From Streptococcus sp. 1643 (lineage in GTDB: Bacteria > Bacillota > Bacilli > Lactobacillales > Streptococcaceae): 64,000 nucleotides of DNA. Location of the stretch: assembly GCF_006228325.1 (NCBI RefSeq), contig NZ_CP040231.1:941001-1005000 (forward strand). The letters run 5' to 3'. The notes under the pieces are model-generated. The model saw only the letters and a list, made by a program, of their open reading frames with translations, was not told the DNA's origin and did no database searches. Of this stretch, positions 46,601 through 55,535 are shown piece by piece. The position numbers and the translations under genes are program-made. Within the stretch, counting starts at the first letter, position 1. Each line of letters opens with the position of its first letter.

Positions 46601-47317
46601 AACCGCCAGTCTGAAACCATCAAAGAGGCTTTGGAAATGTTGAAAGAGGTGGAGGTTTATAATAGTCTCCACCGCGCAGCCATTGAGCTTCCTAGTGTTC
46701 AAACCCCAAGCCAAATCAAGAAATTCTACGAACCTGTTATGGATATGGAAGGGGTAGAAATTACTAACCAAACTCAATCACCAGAGAAGAAAATCTGCTT
46801 TGATTTACCAGATTTTTCAACTAAAGAAAAGGTAACTGGAGCAGAAATTGGTAGTGCAACCCACGAACTTATGCAGAGAATCGACCTCAGTCAACGGCCA
46901 ACACTTACTAGCCTGAAAGATACTCTTAAACAAGTTCAAACTAGTCCAGCTGTTAGAGACAAGATCAATCTTTCTAAAATCCTAGCTTTCTTTGATACGC
47001 CACTCGGTCAGGAAATTCTCGCCAATACAAACCATCTCTATCGCGAGCAACCTTTCTCCATGCTCAAAAAAGATCAAAAGAGTCAGGAAGACTTTGTTGT
47101 TCGTGGGATCTTGGATGGCTATCTGCTTTATGAGGATCGTATCGTTCTTTTCGACTACAAAACAGACCGTTACGATGAACCAAGTCAACTCATAGACCGC
47201 TATCGTGGTCAGTTAGCCCTCTATGAAGAAGCCTTATCTCGTGCCTATTCAATTGAAAACATAGAAAAATACTTGATTTTGCTCGGCAAAGACGAGGTTC
47301 AAGTTGTAAAAGTATAA
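43664..47317 (+). CDS. rexA: ATP-dependent helicase/nuclease subunit RexA (AddA)
   Basis: 1217 residues. UvrD-type helicase motifs: Walker [28 protein letters not shown] (motif II), [25 protein letters not shown] and [14 protein letters not shown]. The C-terminal nuclease has RGILDGYLL and [11 protein letters not shown]. Full length, no damage. Co-transcribed with rexB. Confidence 0.95.
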   Translation: MKPIPFLTEEEIQKLQEAEANSSKEQKKTAEQIEAIYTAGQNILVSASAGSGKTFVMAERILDQLARGVEISQLFISTFTVKAASELKERLEKKISQQIQETDDVDLKQHLGCQLADLPNAAIGTMDSFTQKFLGKHGYLIDIAPNFRILQNESEQLLLKNEVFHQVFEEHYQGENKKKFCSLVKNFAGRGKDERGLRQQVYKIYDFLQSTSSPKKWLSDSFLKGFEEADFANEKDKQTEQIKQALWDLESFFRYHLDNDANEFPKAAYLEAVQQVLDEMGSLNHESDSQAYQEVLARVVAISKEKNGRALANSSRKADLKPLADAYNDERKVQFAKLGQLADQITILDYQERYHEDTWELAKTFQTFMSDFVEAYRERKRQENAFEFADISHYTIEILENFPQVRETYQERFHEVMVDEYQDTNHIQERMLELLSNGHNRFMVGDIKQSIYRFRQADPQIFNEKFQLYAKNPKEGKLILLKENFRSSSEVLSATNDVFARLMDQEVGEINYDSMHQLVFANTKLTPNPDNKAEFLLYDKDDSGQEEEESQAETKLTGEMRLVIKEILKLHQEKGVAFKKIALLTSSRSRNDQILLALSEYGIPVKTDGDQNNYLQSLEVQVMLDTLRVIHNPLQDYALVALMKSPMFSFDEDELARLSLQKVEDKVQENLYEKLVNSQKLATSQKNLIYTALAEKLNQFMDILDSWRLYAKTHSLYDLIWKIYNDRFYYDYVGALPNGPARQANLYALALRADQFEKSNFKGLSRFIRMIDQVLEAQHDLASVAVAPPKDAVELMTIHKSKGLEFPYVFILNMDQDFNKQDSMSDVILSRQNGLGVKYIAKVGTGAVEAHYPKTIKLSIPSLTYIHNEKELQLASYSEQMRLLYVAMTRAERKLYLVGKGSREKLETKEYPAAKNGKLDSNTRLQARNFQDWIWAITKVFAKENLNFSYRFLGEDQLTREAIGELENKSPLQDSSQASNRQSETIKEALEMLKEVEVYNSLHRAAIELPSVQTPSQIKKFYEPVMDMEGVEITNQTQSPEKKICFDLPDFSTKEKVTGAEIGSATHELMQRIDLSQRPTLTSLKDTLKQVQTSPAVRDKINLSKILAFFDTPLGQEILANTNHLYREQPFSMLKKDQKSQEDFVVRGILDGYLLYEDRIVLFDYKTDRYDEPSQLIDRYRGQLALYEEALSRAYSIENIEKYLILLGKDEVQVVKV

Positions 47318-47334
47318 CCTAGAAAGGAGACCTC

Positions 47335-48513
47335 ATGCCACTTCCAGTTAGAAAATCCCTGCACGATGCGGTTTTACAGGCTTCAAAAGCCGATACTTGG
47401 GATCAAGCTACCAAGGAATGGAATGAAGTTTCCTTGATTTTTAATGGCATTGGCCGTAGTAATTGTGTTTGCGGGAATGCCATAAAATACGCCTACGAAC
47501 TCTTTAACGGAGTTACAGGCCAACGTCTCTTCCCTATAGGAAGCGACTGTGTTCGCCATTTTCATCGTATTAGCCTTGATCAGCAACTAGAAGAGGAAGA
47601 AAAACTACTCAGAAAAGTTGAAAAACTAACCAGAAAGGCTCAGAAAAAGGAAAAAATCAAGGTCACTAAAAGCGATTTTGACGAACGACTTCTAAAATGG
47701 TTTTGGGAAAAAGGTGTTTTCAAAGCCAATCGTGGCAATCAATTCGCACCTGAGAGAGACTATCAGCTCTTCCTAGAGGTCTTTCAAGGCGGAAGTTGGA
47801 CCAAGGCAGAGCCAAAGAAGAAGGCTCGTATGGAAGAAGTGCTGGAAAAGTGTATCAAACCTTTTTTACTTGGTAAGACCGATGACCAACTCTACCTTGT
47901 CAAACTAGGCAAGGAGAAAATCGACTACGAGCAGCATTTACGGATTCAGGCAGAGAAAGAACGCAAGAAGAGAGATAAAATCGCCAAGCAATACGCTGAC
48001 AACCTCATTCTTGCTATGGGGCCTGCAGAACGAGCCTATCAAGATTACTTCGGCTTTACAGAAACCTTGACCCAAGAAGAACGAAAATGGGAAAAAATCC
48101 TCTTTGGTAAGAATAGGGACGAACGGGCTATCAAGGCTAAACAAAACCAAAAGGAGTTGGAAAAGGATCAGCGAATTGCAAATCAAGATCCTATTGAACG
48201 AAAGCAGAAGCAGACTTGGCTTCTCAATTCCTATTTTCGGGATTTGCCTGATGAAAAAGCCAGATTTTCTCGGCTCCTATTAGAATATCGAAAAAGTGGA
48301 GAAGTACGCTTTTCAGATGAATACTTATCTGAGCATCTCATCGACTTTTTTTACAAGATGAAAGCCTTTGAGTTTGAGATTGCTCCGGAACAAGCTGCTG
48401 AATTTTTAAAAGAATGCCTTCAGGCAGAACATCTGTCATCTGCACAAGAAAGCTGGACTAGAGGGATTCTCCTCAATTGTCTTCATCCGTTTTTAGATAG
48501 GTTACTCATATAG
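47335..48513 (+). CDS. Conserved hypothetical protein with Cys-rich N-terminal site
   Basis: 392 residues, 17 bases after rexA with AAAGGAGA, so probably in the same operon. The N-terminal SNCVCGNAIKYAYELFN ... FPIGSDCVRHF could bind a metal. The middle is a highly charged coiled-coil-like stretch (EEEEKLLRKVEKLTRKAQKK, then QAEKERKKRDKIAKQYAD). Not recognised; position suggests a DNA-repair link but that is only inference. Confidence 0.65.
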   Translation: MPLPVRKSLHDAVLQASKADTWDQATKEWNEVSLIFNGIGRSNCVCGNAIKYAYELFNGVTGQRLFPIGSDCVRHFHRISLDQQLEEEEKLLRKVEKLTRKAQKKEKIKVTKSDFDERLLKWFWEKGVFKANRGNQFAPERDYQLFLEVFQGGSWTKAEPKKKARMEEVLEKCIKPFLLGKTDDQLYLVKLGKEKIDYEQHLRIQAEKERKKRDKIAKQYADNLILAMGPAERAYQDYFGFTETLTQEERKWEKILFGKNRDERAIKAKQNQKELEKDQRIANQDPIERKQKQTWLLNSYFRDLPDEKARFSRLLLEYRKSGEVRFSDEYLSEHLIDFFYKMKAFEFEIAPEQAAEFLKECLQAEHLSSAQESWTRGILLNCLHPFLDRLLI

Positions 48514-48516
48514 AAA

Positions 48517-48548
48517 AAATCCTACCTTGTCTATGCATGGTAGGATTT
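48517..48548. terminator. Bidirectional terminator
   Basis: AAATCCTACC (48517-48526) and GGTAGGATTT (48539-48548) between convergent genes, with an A/T run at its left end. Confidence 0.75.
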
Positions 48549-48903
48549 AAGTATCTCCAAAGATGTACTGGTAAAGTTGGACGACTTTCTGAAAACATTG
48601 TGTGTCCATTCTTGTTATTTTTTGAGCATTACGCATCCGAAAATCAAAGGTATACAGTTGAAATGGATTGACAGCGCCATCTACCTTGTCCGACGAGACA
48701 GGAACGAGCAAGCCTTTTTCTGCCAAACCTTGTTGGCCATGAGTGATAGGACAGACAGCTACAAAACCAGTTTGCAAGGCATATTCTCTCCTAGAAACTA
48801 CCAAGGCAGGTCGCCGTTTCTGGATTTCTCGACCGACTGATGGATCAAAGTCCAGCCAAATGATATCCTGCTTTTCAGGAATATACTCAGATTTCGCTAT
48901 CAA
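48547..48903 (-). CDS. mazF: MazF/PemK family endoribonuclease toxin
   Basis: 118 residues with the family opening DIIWLDFDPSVGREIQKRRP, ALVVSRREY and later VCPITHG. MazF-type toxins cut mRNA at short sequences and are held inactive by the co-encoded antitoxin. Its start overlaps the antitoxin by 17 bases. Intact. Confidence 0.88.
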   Translation of the reverse strand: MIAKSEYIPEKQDIIWLDFDPSVGREIQKRRPALVVSRREYALQTGFVAVCPITHGQQGLAEKGLLVPVSSDKVDGAVNPFQLYTFDFRMRNAQKITRMDTQCFQKVVQLYQYIFGDT

Positions 48904-49102
48904 GTGACCTTACTCCTTCAAAATCATTTGTCATTCTCAAATCAGTAATCCCATCAAAAGGATCTTTCAGTTTTGGAGCTAAGACAATGACTCCGTCAAT
49001 CCCTTTGTAGACGACCATTTCTTGACCTTCTGTCATCCCTAAATTTTTAGGAATGGTCACAGTGAGCGAATTCCCCACCTTCCGAGTCTTTACTGTATTC
49101 AT
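48887..49102 (-). CDS. mazE: MazE-type (AbrB-fold) antitoxin
   Basis: 71 residues. MNTVKTRKVGNSLTVTIPKN and EGQEMVVYKG form the swapped-hairpin AbrB/MazE DNA-binding fold; the acidic C-terminus would wrap MazF. GGAGGT precedes the ATG. First gene of the pair and probable autorepressor. Confidence 0.85.
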   Translation of the reverse strand: MNTVKTRKVGNSLTVTIPKNLGMTEGQEMVVYKGIDGVIVLAPKLKDPFDGITDLRMTNDFEGVRSLDSEI

Positions 49103-49121
49103 TGCTCTACCTCCACGAATT

Positions 49122-49161
49122 AGTATACACTAAGTATATACCTATTGGCAAAAAAAGTCAA
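49122..49161 (-). promoter_or_regulatory. Promoter and operator of mazEF
   Basis: On the minus strand TTGACT (49156-49161), 17-base spacer, TATACT (49133-49138). AGTATA occurs twice (49122 and 49133) with ACTAAGTATATA in between, giving overlapping partial palindromes suited to MazE dimers. Confidence 0.65.
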
Positions 49162-49317
49162 GTAAATTCAGACTGGCATCAAGGATGTGTCGGACCTATA
49201 CTATTTGTCATTTATTATGGTCAAAGCCTGTGCAAAAGTTCCTCATTTATGATAGAATAGGTAGTAAGAAAGAAAACGTTTTTACTACGTTTTTTTTAGT
49301 CGGAAGGGGGAAATATT

Positions 49318-50169
49318 ATGGCTACTATTCAATGGTTTCCGGGCCACATGTCTAAGGCTCGGCGGCAAGTTCAGGAGAATTTAAAGTTTGTTGATTTTGT
49401 GACGATTTTGGTGGATGCTCGGCTACCTTTATCTAGTCAAAATCCTATGTTAACCAAGATTGTGGGGGATAAACCAAAGCTTTTGATTTTGAATAAGGCA
49501 GATCTTGCTGACCCCGCAATGACCAAAGAATGGCGTCAGTATTTTGAATCACAGGGAATTCAAACTCTGGCTATCAACTCCAAAGAGCAAGTAACTGTAA
49601 AAGTTGTGACAGATGCGGCTAAAAAGCTCATGGCTGATAAGATTGCACGCCAGAAAGAACGCGGTATCAAGATCGAAACCTTGCGGACCATGATTATCGG
49701 AATTCCAAATGCTGGTAAGTCAACTCTCATGAACCGTTTGGCAGGGAAAAAGATTGCGGTGGTCGGCAATAAACCAGGTGTTACTAAGGGGCAACAGTGG
49801 CTCAAAACCAACAAAGACCTGGAAATATTAGACACGCCAGGTATTCTATGGCCTAAATTTGAAGACGAAACCGTTGCTTTGAAACTAGCCTTGACTGGAG
49901 CTATCAAAGACCAGTTGCTTCCTATGGATGAGGTGACCATTTTTGGTCTCAATTATTTCAAAAAACATTATCCAGAAAAGCTAGCTGAACGCTTCAAACA
50001 AATGAAAATTGAAGAAGAAGCACCTGTTATCATCATGGATATGACCCGTGCCCTTGGTTTCCGAGACGACTACGACCGCTTTTACAGCCTCTTCGTCAAG
50101 GAAGTCCGTGATGGAAAGCTCGGTAACTATACCTTAGATACATTGGATGACATCGATGACGACGATTAA
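49318..50169 (+). CDS. rbgA: Ribosome biogenesis GTPase RbgA/YlqF
   Basis: 283 residues. Circularly permuted GTPase: G4 (LNKADL) comes before G1 (GIPNAGKST) and G3 (DTPGILWP). Assists late 50S subunit assembly. N-terminal [13 protein letters not shown] is characteristic. AAGGGGG upstream. A hairpin AAAACG/CGTTTT followed by a T run lies at about 49273-49297 in the leader. Overlaps rnhB. Confidence 0.95.
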   Translation: MATIQWFPGHMSKARRQVQENLKFVDFVTILVDARLPLSSQNPMLTKIVGDKPKLLILNKADLADPAMTKEWRQYFESQGIQTLAINSKEQVTVKVVTDAAKKLMADKIARQKERGIKIETLRTMIIGIPNAGKSTLMNRLAGKKIAVVGNKPGVTKGQQWLKTNKDLEILDTPGILWPKFEDETVALKLALTGAIKDQLLPMDEVTIFGLNYFKKHYPEKLAERFKQMKIEEEAPVIIMDMTRALGFRDDYDRFYSLFVKEVRDGKLGNYTLDTLDDIDDDD

Positions 50170-50935
50170 AGAAATCAAAGACCTTCTTGCCACTGTCAAA
50201 GAATTAGACAATCCCCTTTTTCTTGAACTGGAAAAGGATCCTCGTTCTGGAGTTCAAAAAGAAATTAACAAGCGTAAAAAAGCCATACAGGCTGAACTGG
50301 ATGAGGACCTTCGTTTGGAATCCATGCTTTCCTATGAAAAAGAACTTTACAAGCAAGGAGTGGCCTTAATTGCAGGTGTTGATGAGGTCGGCCGTGGTCC
50401 TCTGGCTGGACCCGTAGTCGCTGCAGCTGTTATTTTACCTAAAAATTGTAAGATTAACGGCCTCAACGATAGTAAAAAAATCCCCAAAAAGAAACATCTG
50501 GAAATTTATCATGCTGTTCAAGACCAAGCCTTAGCAATCGGCATTGGAATCATGGATAATCAAGTCATTGACCAAGTCAATATCTATGAAGCAACCAAAC
50601 TAGCCATGAAAGAAGCAATCTCCCAGCTCAGTCCGCAACCTGATCACCTCTTGATCGATGCCATGAAACTGGATTTGTCGATTTCCCAAACAGCAATCAT
50701 CAAAGGAGATGCCAACTCCCTCTCAATCGCAGCTGCATCTATAGTGGCCAAGGTGACACGGGATGAATTGATGAAGGAATATGATCAGCAATATCCTGGA
50801 TATGATTTTACAGCTAATGCAGGTTATGGAACTGCTAAACACCTAGAAGGACTGGAAAAACTAGGTGTCACCCCAATTCACCGAACCAGTTTTGAACCAG
50901 TCAAAACACTAGTTTCAACTAAGAAAGACAAGTAA
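50156..50935 (+). CDS. rnhB: Ribonuclease HII
   Basis: 259 residues, start taken at 50156 (MTTIKEIK) in line with the pneumococcal protein; an ATG at 50147 is nine bases earlier. Removes ribonucleotides and RNA primers from DNA. Catalytic acidic residues in [15 protein letters not shown] and LIDAMKLD are present; [13 protein letters not shown] C-terminus ([12 protein letters not shown]). Confidence 0.95.
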   Translation: MTTIKEIKDLLATVKELDNPLFLELEKDPRSGVQKEINKRKKAIQAELDEDLRLESMLSYEKELYKQGVALIAGVDEVGRGPLAGPVVAAAVILPKNCKINGLNDSKKIPKKKHLEIYHAVQDQALAIGIGIMDNQVIDQVNIYEATKLAMKEAISQLSPQPDHLLIDAMKLDLSISQTAIIKGDANSLSIAAASIVAKVTRDELMKEYDQQYPGYDFTANAGYGTAKHLEGLEKLGVTPIHRTSFEPVKTLVSTKKDK

Positions 50936-50947
50936 GAGGAAATGATT

Positions 50948-52498
50948 ATGGAGGAACGGTCAGAAACACTCAGTTCCAAGAAAGAATTTGCCTTTGCCTC
51001 AAGCACCATATTATCCCAAGTTGGCCGAGGAATTATTGTTGGTCTCGTCGTCGGACTAATCGTCGGATCCTTTCGTTTCTTAATCGAAAAGGGCTTCCAC
51101 CTGCTACAAGGACTCTATCAAGATCAAGCGCACCTAGTGCGCAATCTTTTTATCATTGGTCTATTTTATTTAATCGTTTGCTGGCTTAGTGCGAAACTAA
51201 CTCGGTCAGAAAAAGATATCAAGGGTTCAGGAATTCCTCAAGTCGAAGCCGAACTAAAGGGACTCATGACTCTTAACTGGTGGAGTGTTCTCTGGAAGAA
51301 ATATGTATTAGGGATTCTTGCTATTGCCAGTGGCCTTATGCTAGGTCGAGAAGGGCCAAGTATTCAACTTGGAGCAGTTGGTGGTAAAGGTATTGCCAAA
51401 TGGCTCAAATCTAGTCCAGTAGAGGAACGTTCCCTGATTGCCAGTGGAGCTGCTGCAGGTTTAGCTGCTGCCTTTAATGCACCAATTGCAGGTCTCCTCT
51501 TTGTTGTAGAAGAAGTCTATCACCATTTTTCACGCTTTTTCTGGGTCTCAACTCTAGCAGCTAGTCTCGTAGCAAACTTTGTTTCTCTGCTCATATTTGG
51601 CTTAACACCCGTACTGGATATGCCAGACAACATTCCTCTCATGAACCTAGACCAGTATTGGATTTACCTCCTTATGGGAGTTTTTCTCGGACTTTCTGGT
51701 TTTCTCTATGAGAAGGCTGTACTCAATGTTGGTCGAATTTATGACTGGATTGGTCAAAAAATCCATTTGGATAAAGCTTATTATCCAATCCTAGCCTTTA
51801 TCCTTATCATACCAGTCGGGATTTTCTTGCCACAAATTCTCGGTGGTGGAAATCAGGTCGTTCTTTCTTTGACTGAGCAAGATTTTAGTTTTGAGGTTCT
51901 ATTAGCTTACTTTTTGATTCGCTTTGTTTGGAGCATGATTAGCTATGGAAGTGGCCTCCCAGGAGGAATTTTCCTACCCATTTTGGCGCTCGGTTCCTTA
52001 CTTGGTGCCCTAGTTGGTGTCATTTGTGTCAATCTTGGGCTTGTCAGTCAGGCACAATTCCCTATATTTGTCATTCTGGGAATGAGTGGCTACTTTGGGG
52101 CAATTTCCAAGGCTCCCTTAACTGCCATGATCCTCGTAACTGAGATGGTTGGAGATATTCGCAACCTCATGCCACTTGGATTGGTAACCCTAGTTGCCTA
52201 TATCATCATGGATTTACTTAAAGGTGCGCCAGTCTATGAGGCCATGCTAGAAAAAATGCTGCCAGAAGAAGCAACAGACGAAGGAGAAGTCACCCTCATA
52301 GAAATCCCTGTGTCTGACAAAATCGCTGGAAAACAGGTTCACGAACTCAACTTGCCACATAACGTACTCATCACCACCCAAGTCCATAATGGCAAGAGCC
52401 AAACAGTCAACGGTTCAACTAGAATGTATTTGGGTGATATGATTCACCTAGTGATTCCAAAAAGTGAAATTGGAAAAGTCAAAGATTTGTTGCTGTAG
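50948..52498 (+). CDS. ClC family chloride channel/antiporter with TrkA-C domain
   Basis: 516 residues, start at 50948 with AGAGGA seven bases upstream. Selectivity-filter motifs GSGIPQ, GREGPSIQ, and GSGLPGGIF are present; the gating glutamate is in GREGP. About ten membrane helices are followed by a cytoplasmic TrkA_C (RCK-C) domain (about 430-516). Exchanges chloride or fluoride for protons. Same order rbgA-rnhB-clc as I recall in pneumococcal genomes. Confidence 0.9.
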   Translation: MEERSETLSSKKEFAFASSTILSQVGRGIIVGLVVGLIVGSFRFLIEKGFHLLQGLYQDQAHLVRNLFIIGLFYLIVCWLSAKLTRSEKDIKGSGIPQVEAELKGLMTLNWWSVLWKKYVLGILAIASGLMLGREGPSIQLGAVGGKGIAKWLKSSPVEERSLIASGAAAGLAAAFNAPIAGLLFVVEEVYHHFSRFFWVSTLAASLVANFVSLLIFGLTPVLDMPDNIPLMNLDQYWIYLLMGVFLGLSGFLYEKAVLNVGRIYDWIGQKIHLDKAYYPILAFILIIPVGIFLPQILGGGNQVVLSLTEQDFSFEVLLAYFLIRFVWSMISYGSGLPGGIFLPILALGSLLGALVGVICVNLGLVSQAQFPIFVILGMSGYFGAISKAPLTAMILVTEMVGDIRNLMPLGLVTLVAYIIMDLLKGAPVYEAMLEKMLPEEATDEGEVTLIEIPVSDKIAGKQVHELNLPHNVLITTQVHNGKSQTVNGSTRMYLGDMIHLVIPKSEIGKVKDLLL

Positions 52499-52530
52499 GT
52501 TTTTTACATAATTTGTTTTACGTAAAAAAC
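52499..52530. terminator. Inverted repeat after the ClC gene
   Basis: GTTTTTTAC (52499-52507) and GTAAAAAAC (52522-52530) are perfectly complementary. AT-rich stem without a T tail; weak terminator or processing site. Confidence 0.4.
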
Positions 52531-52546
52531 TTTGAAAGGATTCTCT

Positions 52547-53287
52547 ATGAAAAGAAATAAGGCAATTGCGGTATATTTGCTAGGCACATTTAGCCAGATA
52601 GTATCAGTTTGTCTCCTTTTCTTTTTCTTGAATCATTTTTCTGTTCATTCCAATCTATTAACTGTTTTAGGAATCATTGTTGGTGGGATTTCTTCAGCTC
52701 TTTGGGGAATAATTGTTGCAAATCACTATTTTCATATTCCTTTTAAGAAGATCGTTAACGATTTTTTTAACATTCATACCAGTTACAAACATTATTTATT
52801 ATCTTTTTTCCTTATTATCCTTGATTTTTCTTTTCTAGTGTTTAGTGGGAAAATAGTAGAATTTAGCTGGTATCTCCCATTTTTGATGTTCTTCAAATTT
52901 ATTGTCTTTGGCGGTATAGAAGAGATTGGATGGCGATATGTTTTTCAACCAATCTTACAAGAGAAGCTACCATATTTTTACTCAACAATCCTAACCTTTT
53001 TCAGCTGGGCAATTTGGCATCTGTTGTTCTTTTACATAGATGGTTCCCTAGCAACTCTGCAAATTCTACCGTTTTTATTTGGATTGCTGACGAATTCTTT
53101 CATACTCTCAGCTCTTTATAACAAAACAAAGAATCTCTGGATTTGCGTTATGACACATTCGATCATTAATGTCTTGTCTCAGCTAACCATAGACACTGAT
53201 CGATCTGAAACCTACCTGCTTAAAATCTTCATCATCTTGGTATCCTGCTATATGGTAATACATAAAAAAGACGAGTATAGTCGCTAG
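52547..53287 (+). CDS. CPBP family intramembrane protease (second)
   Basis: 246 residues, start at 52547 with AAAGGA upstream. Motifs GGIEEIGWRYVFQP (EExxxR), WAIWHLLFF and CVMTHSIINVL. Eight predicted membrane segments. Only distantly similar to the protein at 19370. No adjacent peptide gene seen. Confidence 0.85.
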   Translation: MKRNKAIAVYLLGTFSQIVSVCLLFFFLNHFSVHSNLLTVLGIIVGGISSALWGIIVANHYFHIPFKKIVNDFFNIHTSYKHYLLSFFLIILDFSFLVFSGKIVEFSWYLPFLMFFKFIVFGGIEEIGWRYVFQPILQEKLPYFYSTILTFFSWAIWHLLFFYIDGSLATLQILPFLFGLLTNSFILSALYNKTKNLWICVMTHSIINVLSQLTIDTDRSETYLLKIFIILVSCYMVIHKKDEYSR

Positions 53288-53423
53288 CTGTTTTGTATGA
53301 AACAGTATTATTCTTTGGAAAAGCCTCTTGATTTAAAAGGACACCTTTACTTTGCACCAAAAAAGTAATGCGTAATTTTCCCGTCAGAAATTTTCTACCT
53401 ACTATTCTTAGTATGTTTTGGTG

Positions 53424-53480
53424 TTGACATTTTTTTTAAAAAAAGGTAAACTATTAACATGACGTGAATAAAGTTAATAG
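53424..53480 (+). promoter_or_regulatory. Promoter with inverted repeat for the XRE/ImmA module
   Basis: TTGACA (53424-53429), 17-base spacer, TAAACT (53447-53452). An inverted repeat CTATTAAC (53451-53458) / GTTAATAG (53473-53480) starts in the -10 box and spans the transcription start, ideal for [14 protein letters not shown] by the HTH protein encoded second. Confidence 0.65.
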
Positions 53481-53492
53481 TTAGGAGATAAG

Positions 53493-54164
53493 ATGGGAAT
53501 TTTAAGAACTCATTTAGAAGCAGAGTGTGACCCACGATTAGCCGGTGAATTAGCATACAGTATTAAGGAGGCCTATCGTTTTTTGTGGGAACTCATTGAT
53601 ACCACACCTGTATTGCGGCACCCAGAAATGCGAAAGACTTATGGGCATATCCGACAAGCATTAGTCGATGTAGCGCTGCGATTAGTTTTAGAAGATTCAT
53701 CAATGAGAACAGATGTGCAAATGTTGTCTGCAGTGAATAATAAAGTGAACGGCTATACTTATACGATGATTGAAGCAAAAGGAGCCATTATTTCTCCAGT
53801 AAAAACCAGAAGTATAAAAACAATGCCGAAAAAAGCTCTTCACAGAAGTGTGGCTAGTGTGAAAAATAAACAATTTGATCTTTTTACAACCCAAGAGGAT
53901 ATCAATAAGCATTATGATGCTGATAACCCACCATTTCTCCTCTTAACATACGGCGGAAAGAATCATCACCTGCAATTTGTTCAGCTGGGTTTGCCAAATG
54001 TTGATACAGAGCAATGGATTGAGAAAGTAGATATTATGAATGCCCAGCGGATTGTTGCCTCGAAAGACCAAGAGCAGACCACTCAAAAGAAACTAGATTT
54101 GACTTTAACGGAGCTGTCAGAAGAGCTTCTTAGGAGAGAAGTAAATGGAACAAGGAATATTTAG
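53493..54164 (+). CDS. Unknown protein, first gene of an XRE/ImmA module
   Basis: 223 residues, TAGGAGA upstream. N-terminal helical region (LAGELAYSIKEAYRFLWELI, IRQALVDVALRLVLEDSSMR), then a beta-rich part (PPFLLLTYGGKNHHLQFVQL) and a helical end. No signal peptide or known catalytic motif. Overlaps the ImmA gene by 20 bases, so the two are co-translated. Could be a toxin or effector controlled by the second protein; I do not recognise its family. Confidence 0.65.
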   Translation: MGILRTHLEAECDPRLAGELAYSIKEAYRFLWELIDTTPVLRHPEMRKTYGHIRQALVDVALRLVLEDSSMRTDVQMLSAVNNKVNGYTYTMIEAKGAIISPVKTRSIKTMPKKALHRSVASVKNKQFDLFTTQEDINKHYDADNPPFLLLTYGGKNHHLQFVQLGLPNVDTEQWIEKVDIMNAQRIVASKDQEQTTQKKLDLTLTELSEELLRREVNGTRNI

Positions 54165-55278
54165 TCCCTCTAAATTAACTAAGGCTAGAATAGCCAGAGG
54201 ATTAACTAAAAAAGAATTGGCTGAACGAACAGGAATATCTAGACAAATGATTTCTAATTATGAATTAGGGAAAACACATCCAGGAGCAAGTAAGTTAATG
54301 ACAATTGTTGCTGAACTAGATTTTCCATACGCCTATTTTACTTCTGAACCTAAAAGGTTTTACGAAGGGGCCACTTTTTTTCGTAGTCAATCTGCGGCTA
54401 CTAAAAGAGCAAGGGATATGCAAGCTGTCAGGTTAGAATTTCAAAAGGAAATTTATGATTTGCTGTCTCAGTATGTTAATTTTCCTGAATTAACTCTACC
54501 TGACATTTTAACGAAAACTATTTACGATATTACTAATAACGATATTGAGGAAAAAGCTAAAGAATTAAGAGAACTATGGGGATTAGGTAAAGATATACCA
54601 ATTTCTAATCTCACTGAGATTGCAGAAGTTAATGGTATTATTGTTGTTGAGTCCAATATGTCTGATGACAAATTGGATGCAGTGTCAGAATGGATTGAAG
54701 ACAGACCGTATATCATGCTGACAGATAATGGAGAATCTGCTGTACGTCGTCGTTTTAATATTGCACACGAATTAGGTCATATTTTACTTCATGGAGATAT
54801 TGAAAGTATTCACGACTATACCTCTCAGGAATTAAAGAATATTATTGAGAATCAGGCAAACTATTTTGCTTCTTGTTTATTGTTACCTGAGAATGGTTTT
54901 TTAAAATCTTTGTTATCTACTAATTTAGACTTTTATATTGAGTTAAAAAAATATTGGAAAGTTTCTATTCAATCAATGATTATGAGAACTTATCAGTTAG
55001 AGTTAATCAATGATGATCAAAAATTATATTTGTTTAGGAAAATTGGCTTTAATAAATGGAAGAAGCGTGAGCCTTTGGATGATGAATTGACTCCTGAGAA
55101 ACCTAGTCTTTACCGTAAAGTATTTGACTTAATTATCAGTAATGATATTTTACAAAAAAATGAACTAATTTCTAACTTATCTCTGCCCAAAGATGAGTTA
55201 GAAAAATCATTAGATATTTCAATTAATGATAATTATCAATTGGCACAAAAAGGTCCTGTATTAAGAATAGTTAAATGA
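54145..55278 (+). CDS. XRE helix-turn-helix fused to ImmA/IrrE metallopeptidase
   Basis: 377 residues. HTH at about 10-65 (RIARGLTKKELAERTGISRQ, MISNYELGKTHPG), then an ImmA/IrrE (COG2856) domain with zinc motif HELGHILLHGD near residue 210 and the distal Glu in NQANYFASCLLLP. Such fusions regulate mobile elements or act as antitoxin-like partners (Xre-COG2856). No other phage genes are nearby. AGGAG precedes the ATG. Confidence 0.88.
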   Translation: MEQGIFSPSKLTKARIARGLTKKELAERTGISRQMISNYELGKTHPGASKLMTIVAELDFPYAYFTSEPKRFYEGATFFRSQSAATKRARDMQAVRLEFQKEIYDLLSQYVNFPELTLPDILTKTIYDITNNDIEEKAKELRELWGLGKDIPISNLTEIAEVNGIIVVESNMSDDKLDAVSEWIEDRPYIMLTDNGESAVRRRFNIAHELGHILLHGDIESIHDYTSQELKNIIENQANYFASCLLLPENGFLKSLLSTNLDFYIELKKYWKVSIQSMIMRTYQLELINDDQKLYLFRKIGFNKWKKREPLDDELTPEKPSLYRKVFDLIISNDILQKNELISNLSLPKDELEKSLDISINDNYQLAQKGPVLRIVK

Positions 55279-55307
55279 AAAGTCTCAATATTATTGAGAC
55301 TTTTTTT
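55278..55307 (+). terminator. Rho-independent terminator
   Basis: AAAGTCTCAAT (55278-55288) and ATTGAGACTTT (55293-55303) followed by TTTT. Confidence 0.85.
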
Positions 55308-55452
55308 GTAGTTATAGAGTATAGATGCAATATCTACATTTGAAGACATTTCAGTTCTCACTCTAATAATGTACATTTTAAGTGGAAGTTTTGATTTTTA
55401 AAAAATTCAGTTTTATAAAAAAGTTAGACTTCTGTTTTAAGTTTCTTGTTAC

Positions 55453-55484
55453 ATCTTTCCGAAAAACTATAATTTTCTTGAAAA
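55453..55484. other. dif-like chromosome dimer resolution site (dif-SL type)
   Basis: ATCTTTCCGAAAAACTAT followed by AATTTTCTTGAAAA matches, from memory, the 31-bp dif-SL site recognised by XerS in streptococci and lactococci. Its location directly upstream of xerS is the known arrangement. XerS would act here, with FtsK, to resolve dimers at the terminus. Confidence 0.85.
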
Positions 55485-55506
55485 ATATATGAGTCTATGC
55501 TATACT
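55478..55506 (+). promoter_or_regulatory. xerS promoter, overlapping dif
   Basis: TTGAAA (55478-55483), 17-base spacer ending TGC, TATACT (55501-55506). The -35 box lies inside the right arm of the dif site. Confidence 0.7.
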
Positions 55507-55535
55507 ACTAGTAGACTTAATTATGGAGAAAATAC

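Noticed and set aside
49271..49297. cre-like GAAAACGTTTTT upstream of rbgA
   Set aside because: Better explained by the AAAACG/CGTTTT hairpin with T run; a CcpA site before a ribosome assembly GTPase has no other support.
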